64,000 nt of DNA, from contig NW_025938997.1 in the NCBI RefSeq assembly GCF_000764305.2, positions 62,001 through 126,000 on the forward strand. The letters run 5' to 3'. Shown here in pieces: positions 44,077 through 55,988 of this stretch. The position numbers were made by a program, and so were the translations under genes. Source of the DNA: Hyalella azteca (lineage: Eukaryota; Arthropoda; Malacostraca; Amphipoda; Hyalellidae). Every line of letters starts with the position of its first letter. The first letter of the stretch is position 1. The notes under the pieces were generated by a model. It worked only from the letters and a program-made list of their open reading frames with translations. It had not been told where the DNA came from and made no database searches.

Positions 44077-44240
44077 TTGGCGGGCCTCACTGGGCCGGTG
44101 GGTGGCGGGCCTCACTGGGCCAGTGGGTGGCGGGCCTCACTGCGCCGGTGGGTAGCGGGCCTCACTGGGCCAGTGGGTGGCGGGCCTCACTGGGCCGGTG
44201 TGTGGCGGGCCTCACTGGGCCGGTGGTGGCGGGCCTCACA
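44077..44240. repeat. Minisatellite, 25-bp unit TGGCGGGCCTCACTGGGCC
   Basis: About six GC-rich copies adjoining the 15-bp array without spacer; the unit continues GGTGGG. Confidence 0.93.
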
Positions 44241-47096
44241 TACAGGACTATAACAGGAGTATACAGTACTTGGAAACTGGCATGTCGCGTCCCGCTTGTC
44301 GTTAGACTCCAAAACGACATTTTTCATCTTCTAAGAGATTTCATTTTTCATCTGAGAGATTATAAAAAATTTAAATTTGGAAATTTTGATCAAAAATAAA
44401 CAATAAATAGATAGCTTTTAGACGGTGAAGGTTTATGATAGTTGCACCTGTTGCCCCCGAACACTGTTTGTTTAGTCTCGCTGTGTTTGTTGTGACTCAC
44501 GCTCTACTGCAGCTCGCCTCCTACAAACCTCAGCCGTGCACTCAGCTGCTGATGCCTGTACTCAAATGTAATCTATACCACCAGGCATATGACGTTGAAA
44601 TAATGTTCATTAAACGTTGTTTCATCGTCATTTGTCAGGATGGATTGCAACACCCAATTAACGCAAGTAGGATACTAGTCCTATCTATAAAAAATGGTAT
44701 TGTCAATTTGTTCATGAGATTCATCAATTGCTGTCACTAATATAGTCGTAGCGTCATTTGTAAACACGTAAAGTTCGATTAAGCTCGAAGACTAGCTTAG
44801 AGGTTAGGTTTGACGGTTAGGGATGTTCGTGCCTGAAAGTAATTTGCTCCTAAGACGCAATAAGACTGGTTGCATGTTTAATAATACGCTTAGCAACGCT
44901 ATATATCATTGGTAATTCCTGTACCTCTTGACTTCAAGAAACTGACTGTTGCTGTGTATAGAAGCTATGCAGATTCTAATTACACTAAAAGTTATAAAAT
45001 AAGACAATTTTCTAAAATAATGCTGTAACGAAAATTTTTACAATTATTACTTGTAAGATCGGAACGATTACAGTAAAAACATGCTTTCAGATTTACAATT
45101 TTACTGATACGTTATTTGTATTTTTTTTGTGAGGCTTTGCAGGCTTGATTTGCAGGCTTTGATTTGCAGGCTTTGATTGCAATCTTCATAACTCAATGAA
45201 GTGGAACACATTTTCCTCCTCGACTTGTGTTTACGAGAGCGCAATTGTGTTGTCAGCAGAAGCTCGTGCCTGCATGCGGAATGATTATTGCTTCCTGAGG
45301 CATCAACGAAATTACTTTTTTCTCGTTCGTTAGCACTTGCAAGCAAGTAAAGTGCAGCTCAAGTCTTGCTATTGCTCTAAGGCGGCTATCTGTCGGCTAT
45401 CCATAAAATAATGTTAATCAAATGTTTTTGCATCTTAATTTAACACATAATCTTTACTTTTTCATTAGATAATTTCACTGTAATGTAAGGTTTAGCAGCC
45501 TGTTTGCGCGGTAAGTAATTAAATTTAATATGATCCTTCAGACGTCCAATTTTTTGGTCAATATTAATCAGTTCACAAACTTTACGATAACTTTCGAAAA
45601 TTTGCTTAACAATTTTCTGGATTCTTGCTGTAAAATTTTTTAACTCTAATTTTCATTGTTCTCTAATATTAATCTATTCAAGTTCCTAACAAACCATGAG
45701 AATGACCTCGAGTTTTGTTCTGCCCATCTCAGTTCACTTGGCGGCTGTTGCAAACCCCGAGCGGGGTGTGGGATGGTAACAGTATCCAGGTTACCAGGGG
45801 TGTGTAGGGCGACCCATACACTTGACACTCGGCTCATGTTGGCCACATAAAATGTGTGTGTGTGAGTGAGATGTTGAGCAAACACTTTTTTGCCTCCTTG
45901 GTTTAGGGTAAAGTAGTTGGTGAGGCACTCTTCCACTAGCAAGACTAGGAATAATCTAGATGACCTCGGACGTTGAACTTTGTAATATTGTTCTCAATAC
46001 AACACTTGCATATTTACTTTAAGCCATTCTACTTCTCCTGAACATGCTCCTCTACTTTTTTTCTACTGCCGTTTATACTATCACTTCTATCACTTTTACT
46101 TCTTTATATAAATAACTTGAAATTTTTATAAATCCCTGATTTGAAACCAAGCAAGGGAGATTTCGCCACCTTACGTTGAAACCAAATCCATTTGAAGATT
46201 CTACTGCACTTATCCATGTAAATTGGAGTTCAACAATTGAACTAGTAGATTTTTAGCGCATTTTATCATTTATGGAAAAGAGGCGCTATATTCACGCCTT
46301 TATTTACGAATATAACTACGATGAATATTCTAATCTCGCCTGACTTGTAAGGGAGCAGGACGTGATTTGTTCAACAATTGTGCTAGTAGACTTCTTAAGT
46401 AATATAACTGAAATGAATATTCTAATCTCGCCTGACTTGTAAAGAAGCAGGACGGGGTTTGTCGTTAGGACGCTACAGAGGGCCGCCATCTGGAAGAATG
46501 TGGCAGTGACTCAGCGGTTAAAATTCAAACGGCTGTGGCAGCGATGTGGGAAGCTGCCTGGGTTCTCACATGCCTATAGGACAGAAAGATGCTGAAGCTG
46601 CTATGGTGATGTTTTAAAATTGTAAAATAAACGTTTCTCTTCTGACTTATTTATATATGAGATAAAAAATTGGCTTTAAATGAGTTATCTCTGAAATGAG
46701 GAATGACTCGCTAAATTTAATTCACTGAATTAATTTTGATGAATTAAATTTAAATTTGATTTTTTAAACTAAATTAATTTAATCCCCTGAATTTAATTCA
46801 CTGACTAAATTAAATTTACTAAAATTAACTTGAAACTAGAGTTTACAGGCAAAAAAATGACTCGCATTGAGTGAAACCCATTTCAAGTACAACAGCATGC
46901 GCCAGAAAAATAGAATCTGCAGAGTCGCGTCAAGTTTGTTCCGAAATATAAATTATTCTTTTTCAAGTTTTTACCAGAATGTCAGTACCAGAAAAATCCG
47001 TGGGAAATTCCCAGGACCTGTTAAGGATCTCAGTTGATCCGATGCCTACCGCCTCGCTTGGCTGCTTGCGCTCACTCGCCAGTCCTGGCTAATAAT
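44241..47096. other. Spacer with a short partial duplication
   Basis: 46229-46470 has a repeated block (TTCAACAATTG..CTAGTAGA and CTAATCTCGCCTGACTTGTA). Near 46260 TTTTTAGCGCATTTTATCAT resembles one end of the 39.7-kb MITE. 45100-45180 repeats GCAGGCTTTGATTT. 46690-46830 is an AATTTAATT-rich stretch. No gene recognised. Confidence 0.5.
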
Positions 47097-47395
47097 ATGT
47101 TCACTGTTCACCCAAACGACGTGTTCACCTAAAAGACGTGTTCACCCAAACGACGTGTTCACCCAAACATTGTGTTCACCCAAACGACGTGTTCACCCAA
47201 ACGACGTGTTCACCCAAACGACGTGTTCACCCAAACGACGTGTTCACCCAAACGACGTGTTCACCCAAACGACGTGTTCACCCAAACGACGTGTTCACCC
47301 AAACGACGTGTTCTCCTAAACGACGTGTTCTCCCAAACGACGTGTTCCCCCAAACGACGTGTTCACCCAAACATTGTGTTCGCCAAAAATACGAA
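47097..47395. repeat. Minisatellite, 17-bp unit GACGTGTTCACCCAAAC
   Basis: About 17 copies, some with ATTGTGTTC or CTCCTAAAC variants. The open frames across it are artefacts. Confidence 0.95.
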
Positions 47396-48165
47396 ACGAT
47401 GCCTTGGGCTCGATGAAGTGGGGGAACAGAAGAATATTTCAGAAGAACAGAAGAATATTTATGCATGTCAGAATATTTCATCATAATATATTGAATTTAT
47501 TGAAGAGATGACACACAGACTTCCATTGTGAGCTTAGGCTCCGAAAATCACATAATACTGACCGTGGCTCCTGGACGCTGGCCTCAAGGACGAGGTCAGC
47601 CTAAACGTGAAATTTTTGCATATATTTCAGTTCTAGAAACATTTCTGTTAAGTTACACTTTCCTGGGTAGTGTTTGCTGGGAAATTTAAGATCGCATTTA
47701 TCCGCTTTGACGCTAAAGCTAATATAACAATTCAATTTTAATATTTGGGTTTGAAATAAAATGTTACCTTGTTCGTTTACAGAGAAAAAACACAACTTTA
47801 CTCTCCTATTTTTGGTTCCCAGGAGAAAGCATTATTTGTAACACAGCATCAATGAAAATATCTCTTGAAGACTTGCAACGAACATAATAATCATGACTGA
47901 ATTTCCTATGTCATCTTAAAGGGTCGAACAATAGACCTCTGGCACCACATTAAACTTATTCAGCTTACAACGTAGGTTAAAATGCATTGATTATCAGCAA
48001 GCCTGCCACAGCAAATTATGAACTCTGCGACGTACAACATCAGGTAAGAAATTTTGCTCAGCAGGTAACCTCGGCGGCGATGCTGTGAGCGCCAAAAATA
48101 TTCGTGACGTGAGCGAGGGAGTCGTGAGACGCGGCACCCCCCGTGGAGCTAACTGCCCCCCCCTC
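47396..48165. other. Spacer, nothing recognised
   Basis: No gene or repeat seen; GC rises towards the next array. Confidence 0.5.
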
Positions 48166-48309
48166 CACTCACACATACACACATATTCCATGAACTGCTG
48201 TATGCTGGCACACACATACACACATACTCCCTGAACTACTGTATGCTGGCACACACATACACACATACTCCCTGAACTGCTGTATGCTGGCACGCACATA
48301 CACACATAC
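48166..48309. repeat. 41-bp minisatellite running into a gap
   Basis: About three and a half copies of CTGTATGCTGGCACACACAT plus ACACACATACTCCCTGAACT. The array stops at the N run, so its true length is unknown. Confidence 0.9.
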
Positions 48310-48997
48310 NNNNNNNNNNNNNNNNNNNNNNNNNNNNNNNNNNNNNNNNNNNNNNNNNNNNNNNNNNNNNNNNNNNNNNNNNNNNNNNNNNNNNNNNNNN
48401 NNNNNNNNNNNNNNNNNNNNNNNNNNNNNNNNNNNNNNNNNNNNNNNNNNNNNNNNNNNNNNNNNNNNNNNNNNNNNNNNNNNNNNNNNNNNNNNNNNNN
48501 NNNNNNNNNNNNNNNNNNNNNNNNNNNNNNNNNNNNNNNNNNNNNNNNNNNNNNNNNNNNNNNNNNNNNNNNNNNNNNNNNNNNNNNNNNNNNNNNNNNN
48601 NNNNNNNNNNNNNNNNNNNNNNNNNNNNNNNNNNNNNNNNNNNNNNNNNNNNNNNNNNNNNNNNNNNNNNNNNNNNNNNNNNNNNNNNNNNNNNNNNNNN
48701 NNNNNNNNNNNNNNNNNNNNNNNNNNNNNNNNNNNNNNNNNNNNNNNNNNNNNNNNNNNNNNNNNNNNNNNNNNNNNNNNNNNNNNNNNNNNNNNNNNNN
48801 NNNNNNNNNNNNNNNNNNNNNNNNNNNNNNNNNNNNNNNNNNNNNNNNNNNNNNNNNNNNNNNNNNNNNNNNNNNNNNNNNNNNNNNNNNNNNNNNNNNN
48901 NNNNNNNNNNNNNNNNNNNNNNNNNNNNNNNNNNNNNNNNNNNNNNNNNNNNNNNNNNNNNNNNNNNNNNNNNNNNNNNNNNNNNNNNNNNNNNNNN
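48310..48997. other. Assembly gap (688 N)
   Basis: N run starting inside the 41-bp array. Confidence 0.99.
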
Positions 48998-49134
48998 CCC
49001 CCCGCTGGCGTGCTCCACCCTCCCCCTCCACCTGCCGAGGCAGGAATTCCCAGGTTCCCAGCAACTGCCCGACCGACCGGAACTGAGAATTTTCCCACGC
49101 CTCGGCGCTGTGACTTCATCTCTACGCAAACCAT

Positions 49135-49275
49135 GTTGCGCATCTCTGCTGCGCGCATCTCTGCTGCGTGCATCTCTGCTGCGCGCATCTCTGCTGCACG
49201 TATCTCTGCTGCGCGCATCTCTGCTGCGCGCATCTCTGCTGCACGTATCTCTGCTGCGCGCATCTCTGCTGCGTA
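49135..49275. repeat. Minisatellite, 15-bp unit GCGCATCTCTGCTGC
   Basis: Nine copies with GCGTGC and GCACGT variants, open in all frames. Confidence 0.93.
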
Positions 49276-49723
49276 TTTGCCAGCCCAACCAATGGAAAAA
49301 CGGCCCATTGGGAAAAAAGTTGTAAGGGGATAGTAAAAAATATCCCTCAAAAACATAATTTTTAAAGCGTTTGTATGACAGTCAGGTGCTGACTTTTATC
49401 CTTACCTTTTATTGAATTTATTTATATAATTAACTGAAAGGTGTGTATTTGTTGTGTACGTTCTCCTGGATATACAACGACTTGAATCACTTGTTTGAAA
49501 ATGATGAAGTGACTGTGTCATTCACAGATAATTATTTTTTTTAAACAGATATGTAAAAAATCATTGGAAAACTTGGAACGAAACTCGTTTCATTTATTGT
49601 TCCTCCGAATATCAAAATGAATTTTGTTTTCATTTAATTAGGCTTAATTTGGTTCACGTCAGCGCGGTCTTGACGCTGCCTTGTGAGCGGCGGCAGCTAA
49701 CACTGCAGCAGCAGAGAGCAGCT

Positions 49724-49872
49724 GTGGCAGTAACTGCACGAATGTCACGTTAGTTGTGGCAGTAACTGCACGAATGTCACGTTAGTTGCAGCAGTAACTG
49801 CACGAATGTCACGTTTGTTAAGGCAGTAACTGCACGAATGTCACGTTAGTTGTGGCAGTAATTATTCGTGAC
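49724..49872. repeat. 32-bp minisatellite
   Basis: Almost five copies of GCAGTAACTGCACGAATGTC plus ACGTTAGTTGTG. GCAGTAACTGC is an interrupted palindrome. Confidence 0.92.
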
Positions 49873-51137
49873 ACGTGTCCGACAACAGCTGAGATACGTG
49901 GCTGGCTCAGCCAACAAGATCGAACAGACAACCTATTTACGTTCGTGATCAGTTGCAAATAACTGTCAGTATTTTTCAGGCCATTGTTCAATTTTTATTT
50001 TAATGACACGAAAAAAATCAGCTGTTACGTAAGAAAAAATCAGCTTTGCAGCATCAGTTAAGAAATAACTTAACCAGTTTAGAGGCCAAATTGATTTTTT
50101 TATATAATATATATTTTTTACTTTAATAGTTCATGCGTGTAGCAGAAATAAAATATTGCGTGCAAATGGAAATTGCAAGATAATTCCACCATGAGTTTTA
50201 AATAAATGATAATAAGTCATTATCTTTAAATCTAAGACCACATTAGGGTTAATGAAACTCTAAAAAATAAGCACACAACTCAACACAAAATGTTTATTTT
50301 ACATACAGTAGCCAAAACATTTATTTCCGTGATTGCACAGCAAATCTAATCTCCCAACTTATACGCCGTGCAGGACCTGGAGTTCTATTTTAGGCTATAT
50401 TACGAGATTTAGAGACAGCATATCTACTCATTAATCTATTTAATACAAAAGCATTCCGTGTTTCCGTCTCACATTAATTTTATTCTAGACATCTAAACAC
50501 TACTTGAAGTTTAATAAAGTTTATTAACGAAGTAAATTTCTGAATATTCCATGCACTCTGCATCCACATCCATGGTAAGCTCTTACCACGTAATATATTT
50601 TTTTTATCTCGCATTACTAAACTCCTATCGGTTATTGATTAGATTTGAAACGAAAAACACAGGTATTAATAAACGATTCAAAATTATTAAGCATTTCTAT
50701 AGATACATTTTACAACTTTCAAAATTTAAAATCATCACCAGGAGCGATTACTGAGCTACTGAATTACGTTGCGCACATAACAACAAAAATGAGAATATGT
50801 TTAGTAAAAATAGAAAATAAGTCGTAGTTCAACGCAGGTTCGTCGCCGCCGGTGATAGGTCCGTACACTTGAGTCACGATCGTAACATTGCTGTGCGATG
50901 TCGAAAATTTAGCAAATTTCATTTAAACTCACTCATTTTCTCATATCCATTAATAAGAATCCATGTTTGCTCTATGAAAGAAACTTTGAAGACAACTTTA
51001 AACATTTCCGATCCATTTTATACTGTCGACGTAAAAGAACTAATTGACGGCTGCTGGTAGAATGATCAAAGATTATAACATGTTGAACGCTGCGCGATAT
51101 GCCTTCACTTCACCTCCCCTCACTTAATGTTGATTGA
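49873..51137. other. Spacer / probable 3' flank of the CaaX-protein gene
   Basis: AT-rich. A minus-strand AATAAA lies at 50484-50479, about 650 bases beyond the stop at 51138, and could serve as poly(A) signal. Nothing else recognised. Confidence 0.4.
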
Positions 51138-51596
51138 TCACATGATGCAGCAATTTTCCGAGCTCGCACTGGACTTGGACGTTCCGGGAGGGAGTTTTTT
51201 GTTGTGTTTTGACTGCTTTAGAAAACGCGGCCTCCCGCGGCCTTCTTCACTGCGTTTGCGGTCGTCTTCCGTTCGAGCATCACTTCCGTGTTCACATTCA
51301 CGATACTGGCCACAATCTCCTTTCCTCGGTTTGCCAAACCTACGGAATAAATTTGAACTTTGGTTTTTGTTTGATGATTCCTCGACACTCTTGCTCCGGC
51401 TGTTGGGCTGATTCCTTGCGCCTGCCATCAGTTCGTGATCCGGAGGTACACCTTCCGGCCATTTGTAGGTTTGCATGTACAGGCTCTTCGTCTCATGCAG
51501 GTCGATGAATTTGTTCGCATTGTTGCCCTCCTGATTCGTTTTTTGGGTCTCGGTACCTCGAGAAGGCTCCATTTTACCATCCATTTTGCTGTCCAT
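51138..51596 (-). CDS. Basic disordered protein with C-terminal CaaX box (152 aa or longer)
   Basis: The minus-strand frame ends SSENCCIM. The last four residues C-C-I-M form a CaaX box and Met at the end favours farnesylation (known rule for CaaX proteins). From ATG 51596 the protein starts MDSKMDGKMEPSRG and is rich in Lys, Arg, Ser and Asn, with SLYMQTYKWPEGVPPDHEL and FRRFGKPRKGD. A basic region before a prenylated Cys suggests membrane anchoring. The frame is open up to about 51765 without ATG, and CCGCAG at about 51758 could be an acceptor, so 51596 may be internal to a last exon. No catalytic domain and no family recognised; paralemmin-like proteins also end in Cys-rich CaaX tails, but I see no further resemblance. 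Confidence 0.55.
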   Translation of the reverse strand: MDSKMDGKMEPSRGTETQKTNQEGNNANKFIDLHETKSLYMQTYKWPEGVPPDHELMAGARNQPNSRSKSVEESSNKNQSSNLFRRFGKPRKGDCGQYRECEHGSDARTEDDRKRSEEGRGRPRFLKQSKHNKKLPPGTSKSSASSENCCIM

Positions 51597-51769
51597 TTTA
51601 CCAGATGATTCGTTTGCAAGCAAGTATAGAGCTGTGTCACCAACCGTCGCAGCAGTACGGGCGAAGAGCGAACTCGTAAATTTAGGCTCACTAGTCGTAT
51701 CCTGACTACACCGACAGAATTTCTCACCGGCCAAATTGAGCGAAATCCTTACTGCGGTAAAAAATTTAC

Positions 51770-52439
51770 GTCCGGATTAATAATTTTTACTTGATAATTC
51801 TTAACAGTTCCTTCGCTGATAATTATGTCGTTGCTACGTTCACTAATAAATTAAAATATATTTTGAAAACCTGCGTCTCAATCGACCAACTCCAGCAAGA
51901 AACCTCGTTTGAGTCGCTGTGAAAACGAACAAGAAAATTGAAAATAAAACGCACACTCTGGACTTCAATTGAACTTGTATAATATAACAATTTTTTCAAA
52001 GCTATACCAACTATGTTGAAAGAAAATAACTTCAAACTTGATTACTGAAATAAATTTAGAACAATTTTGAAGACTTTGCACATGCACACACACACACGGA
52101 AGATTAGTTGTGATTATTCTACCTAAATTTAAGCCTAAATTTGCCGCTCCTATTCATACTACCGTGCAAAAGAAGCTACTTGAGTTTCTACATGATACAA
52201 TAAATTGTTCCATACATAAATTGGTGTAAAATAAAGTGCGGCACGTTAAAGTAGCCACGTTGTCGTTGACGGTTACACTCATAGTTGAATTAATTGTATT
52301 AATTCAACCATGGTTAGACTTGTCTCTACCTGTACTGAACATGGGCTTCTCACGCAGGTCTATGAGAAGGAATAGCTTCACATGCTCGTTACTAATCAGA
52401 AGTTCAAGGCCGACGTGCAGGCTTCCCGGGGACTAGGCA
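51770..52439. other. Spacer, nothing recognised
   Basis: AT-rich, with a short CA repeat near 52085. Upstream exons of the CaaX gene, if any, were not identified. Confidence 0.4.
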
Positions 52440-52765
52440 ATGAATTTGTCGATGGTATTATTAGCATAGCGATGGTATTAGTATGGCGATGCAGAATTTT
52501 TCGATGGTATTAGTATGGCGATGCAGAATTTTTCGATGGTATTAGTATGGCGATGCAGAATTTGTCGATAGTATTTTTAGTATAGCGATGCAAAATTTGT
52601 CGATGGTAGTATCAGCATGTCTATGGAATTAGTATGGCGATTCAGAATTTGTCGATGGTATTAGCATGGCGATTCAGAGTTTGTTGATGGTTATTATATT
52701 AGCATGTCGATGGAATTAGCATGGCGACGAAGAATTTGTCGATGATATTATCAGTGTAGCAATGC
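52440..52765. repeat. 32-bp minisatellite, irregular
   Basis: About nine units built on GATGGTATTAGTATGGCGAT plus GCAGAATTTTTC. The first four are near-identical, the later ones have indels. Confidence 0.9.
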
Positions 52766-52994
52766 TGGACACCTGAAAGAGTTGTGGTATGAATAAGTTC
52801 AAGGTAACTGATAACTGGTAATAGAGTAACAGAGCATCAGATGGTCAGGCTTCAGTCGGCCATTTATTTGCATTCGCTTCGAAATTTTATATATGTTCCG
52901 AGAAATTGAGTCTAACGCCATGGAGGTTGAAAGGAATTGAATGCGAGGAAAAAATTAGAAGGTGGTGATAGGTGCAAGGGAAATTAGAAGTCTA

Positions 52995-53245
52995 CTGGCG
53001 AGCCACTGTGAGGCATGGTGAGGCTGAGGCCACAGTATGAGGCAGGTTGAGAGGCGCGTCACTGTGAGGCTGAGGCCACAATATGAGGCAGGTTGAGAGG
53101 CACGTCACTGTGAGGCTGAGGCCACAGTATGAGGCAGGTTGANCTGGTGAGGCTGAGGCCACCGTATGAGGCAGGTTGAGAGGCCCGCCACTGTGAGGCT
53201 GATGAGGCTGAGGCCACAGTATGAGGCAGGTTGAGAGGCGCGCCA
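52995..53245. repeat. 46-bp minisatellite with a single-N join
   Basis: About five units, CACTGTGAGGCTGAGGCCAC plus AGTATGAGGCAGGTTGAGAG. The N at 53143 falls inside a unit and marks a collapsed or joined array. Confidence 0.92.
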
Positions 53246-53394
53246 CTATCTGGTGGGGAATGCCAGGTATTGGGACAGCGGCCGTCGGGTTGCCGTGTCA
53301 CGACTTCGTTACCTGTGACGCTGCCCGCTGCCTGCCGCGACCGGGGGCTCAGTTTACCGTGAGCTGGTCAACGCTGCCTCTAATGTGCAGCACT

Positions 53395-53690
53395 TATAGG
53401 CATGGTACACGCTATATGTACATGCTACACGCTATACGCTGCCTGATTCATGCTGCATGCTATACGCTGTCTGATACACGCTGCATGCTGTAAGTTACAC
53501 GTTACATACCTACTATAATTTACACGATGTATGCTGTAAGGTACACGTTACATTCTACAATCTACATGCTACGCGCTGTATGCTGCAAGTTACACGTTGC
53601 GTGCTCCAATCAACACGCTAAACACCGCATGCTGCAAATTACACGCTACATGCTACACTCAACATGCTACACTCAACACTCTCATTAATT
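53395..53690. repeat. Degenerate TACACGCTACATGC repeat
   Basis: Loose repetition of ACACGCTA, ATGCTGCA and ACACGTTACA words, unit 12-20 bp, no strict period. Confidence 0.75.
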
Positions 53691-54089
53691 TGGGTCTAAG
53701 CCGCGCCTCGATCTCACCCAAATCTCGGTCGCAAGTCGTGTGCAGCGTGACACTCTGGGAGCACCTTTACTGACCGCATACCTCCTTTGGTCCTAAGATG
53801 CCACGGCCTACACACGACTCCTGCCTTTGGTACCAATAATAATACCGTAATATATATACGTGGTGAACAGGCGTCCGCCTATGTGACTGTAATAGCAACA
53901 ATAGCAACATAAACATTTTTCTAATAATAGTTTAATATCATTCTATAATGATAATGTTTGCTACCGTTTTCTTTTGAATGTGAAAACCACACAAAAATTA
54001 CATCAGTTTCTTAATCGAGTGTCTCTTTATTTGAAGCAAATGCCTTCGTAATGTAATGATCAAAACTAAATGATGCTACTAAAATAATT
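53691..54089. other. Spacer, nothing recognised
   Basis: No gene or repeat seen. Confidence 0.5.
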
Positions 54090-54230
54090 GAAACAACATT
54101 AAAATAACGTTATTTCAACGTGAAAATAACGTTAGTTCAGCGTAAAAACAGCAATATTTCAACATGAAAGCAACGTTATTTCACTGTGAAAATAACGTTA
54201 TTTTAACGCTAAACCAACGTTTAATAAACA
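54090..54230. repeat. Degenerate AATAACGTTATTTCAACG repeat
   Basis: Six to seven units of about 18-20 bp. The AATAACGTTATT palindrome resembles the core of the 34-kb array (AACAACGTTGTT). Confidence 0.8.
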
Positions 54231-54769
54231 TTATTTATACGTAAGGTGCTTACGAAGTTAGCTACAGCTGTGCGAGCATTAACCGCAAGTTCAAGTTCAT
54301 CCGCGGTCAGAGCTTAACCTTTAACCTTGCAGTCACGGGGCTGGGGTACGTGTGTCCTCATTTTCTACACATTTGTGTGATTGTTTTCAAGCACAATATC
54401 ACATGGAAAAAGTTTATTTTAATTTTTTTCTTCCACAATGAATTCATCATTTAATGAAAATTTTTTAATATATGAAAGAGTTTAATATAATAATATTAAT
54501 ATGAATATATGAAATATTAATTTAATATATGAAACAGTTTTTAATATATGAAAGAATATATATAATTTCCTAACATAGCCTGTCATTATAACGAGCAGAT
54601 ATACTAGACGGTCGCTGGCCAATTGAAGGCGTGGCGATTGTAATTTCCTTTAATTTCTTCATCTAATTTATTATAAGGACCCAACACTGAGCCCGACACA
54701 ATTAAGTAAGATAGAGAGTCTCATACACGGGAGGCGTGAGACGAATCTTGTGGCCACGCTCGACTCTGC

Positions 54770-54865
54770 TGAGACACGATACAGTCTCACTGAGACACGA
54801 CATAATCTCACTGAAATATAATACAGTCTCACTGAGACCTGATACAGTCTCACTGAGACGTGATA
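54770..54865. repeat. Minisatellite, about 23-bp unit with CAGTCTCACTGAGAC
   Basis: Four to five units. CTCACTGAG can fold (CTCA/TGAG). Confidence 0.88.
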
Positions 54866-54899
54866 TATTATGACTGAGGCGTAGGCTCATGCTGACAGG

Positions 54900-55175
54900 G
54901 ACTTGAGCCAAATTCTGACTGAGAAACGGACCACATTCTGACTGAGAAAAGGACCACATTCTGACTGAGAAAAGGATCACATTCTGACTGAGACAAGGAC
55001 CACATTCTGGCGGCTGAAAACAGGGCAAATTCTGACTGAGACAAGGACCACATTCTGACTGAGAAAAGGACCACATTCTGACTGAGAAAAGGACCACATT
55101 CTGACTGAGACAAGGACCACATTCTGACTGAGACAAGGAGCACATTCTGGCGGCTGAAAACGGGGAAAATTCTGA
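54900..55175. repeat. Minisatellite, 23-bp unit CCACATTCTGACTGAGAAAA
   Basis: About eleven units (ending GGA), two of which are replaced by CATTCTGGCGGCTGAAAAC variants, one in each half, suggesting a block duplication inside the array. Confidence 0.93.
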
Positions 55176-55329
55176 GCGCTCAGACACTGGACCCAGAATT
55201 AAAGAAACGAGGCTGGCTCAGATCGCCGGGACTTCACACGCAAGTGCTACAGATTATTATTAGTTCTTGTGTCAACCGCGGCACCGCATTATTATGGCGC
55301 TTCTATAGTTAGTTGGTATTTTAAGAAGA

Positions 55330-55600
55330 TTGGTCTAAATATGCAGCTCCGTAGCTGGAATTTGCAGCAAATTGGTTGGTATTTGTAGCAAATTGGTCGC
55401 TATTTTCAGCTCCATGGCCGTTATTTGTATCACATTGATAGGTGTCTGTAATCCATCGGTCTATATGTGCGGCTCCGTGGCCGTTATTGCAACATTATAC
55501 CGGGTACTTGCAGCACATTGGTCAGTATTAGCTGCACATCGTGGCCGGTATTTCCAGCACGTATGTTGATATTTGCAACACAATTGGAAATATTTTTAGC
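55330..55600. repeat. Degenerate GGTATTTGCAGCACATTGGT repeat
   Basis: About ten irregular 20-30-bp units of TTGGT-ATTTGCAGC and GGCTCCGTGGCCG type. Confidence 0.8.
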
Positions 55601-55950
55601 AATTCTGCCACCCACCACAGACTTACACCGCCACACAGCCGCCGCCGCTACAGCTTCTCACGCTCGCCACAGTTTTCTCACGCGGCGTGTCGGCGGCCCG
55701 CATTCCCACGCCAACTCAAGGCTACACTCATTGCCCGCTTCTCGTCGTGTTGTCGTGTTCTTATAATGATTATCTAACGCATGTATCTCTACACCGGATG
55801 TTTATGCATGAACAATTGCTTGTCGCTAAGCATAATTAATTTGCAGTGCTTTGATGCTTTTATTATGACTGGAATTTCATTCGTAAAAAGTGTAAAAGTA
55901 TTAAAAGNCAGCAGGAACAGTATCAACGAAAAACAGCTACAACTGTGATA

Positions 55951-55988
55951 CTGTCTCTTATACACATCTAGATGTGTATAAGAGACAG
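55951..55988. other. Second Nextera mate-pair junction adapter
   Basis: Identical 38-bp palindromic mosaic-end pair as at 16155. The unit to its right is cut at the adapter. The N at 55908 lies just before it. Confidence 0.97.

Noticed and set aside
47097..47395. Regular short repeats as possible CRISPR array
   Set aside because: Units are contiguous without unique spacers, and the genome is eukaryotic.
47994..49356. Long open frames of 350-395 codons around 48-49 kb
   Set aside because: Most of their length is the N gap, the rest is minisatellite.
51597..51734. Start of the CaaX ORF at 51734
   Set aside because: That codon is TTG. The open stretch is kept only as possible extension from an upstream exon.
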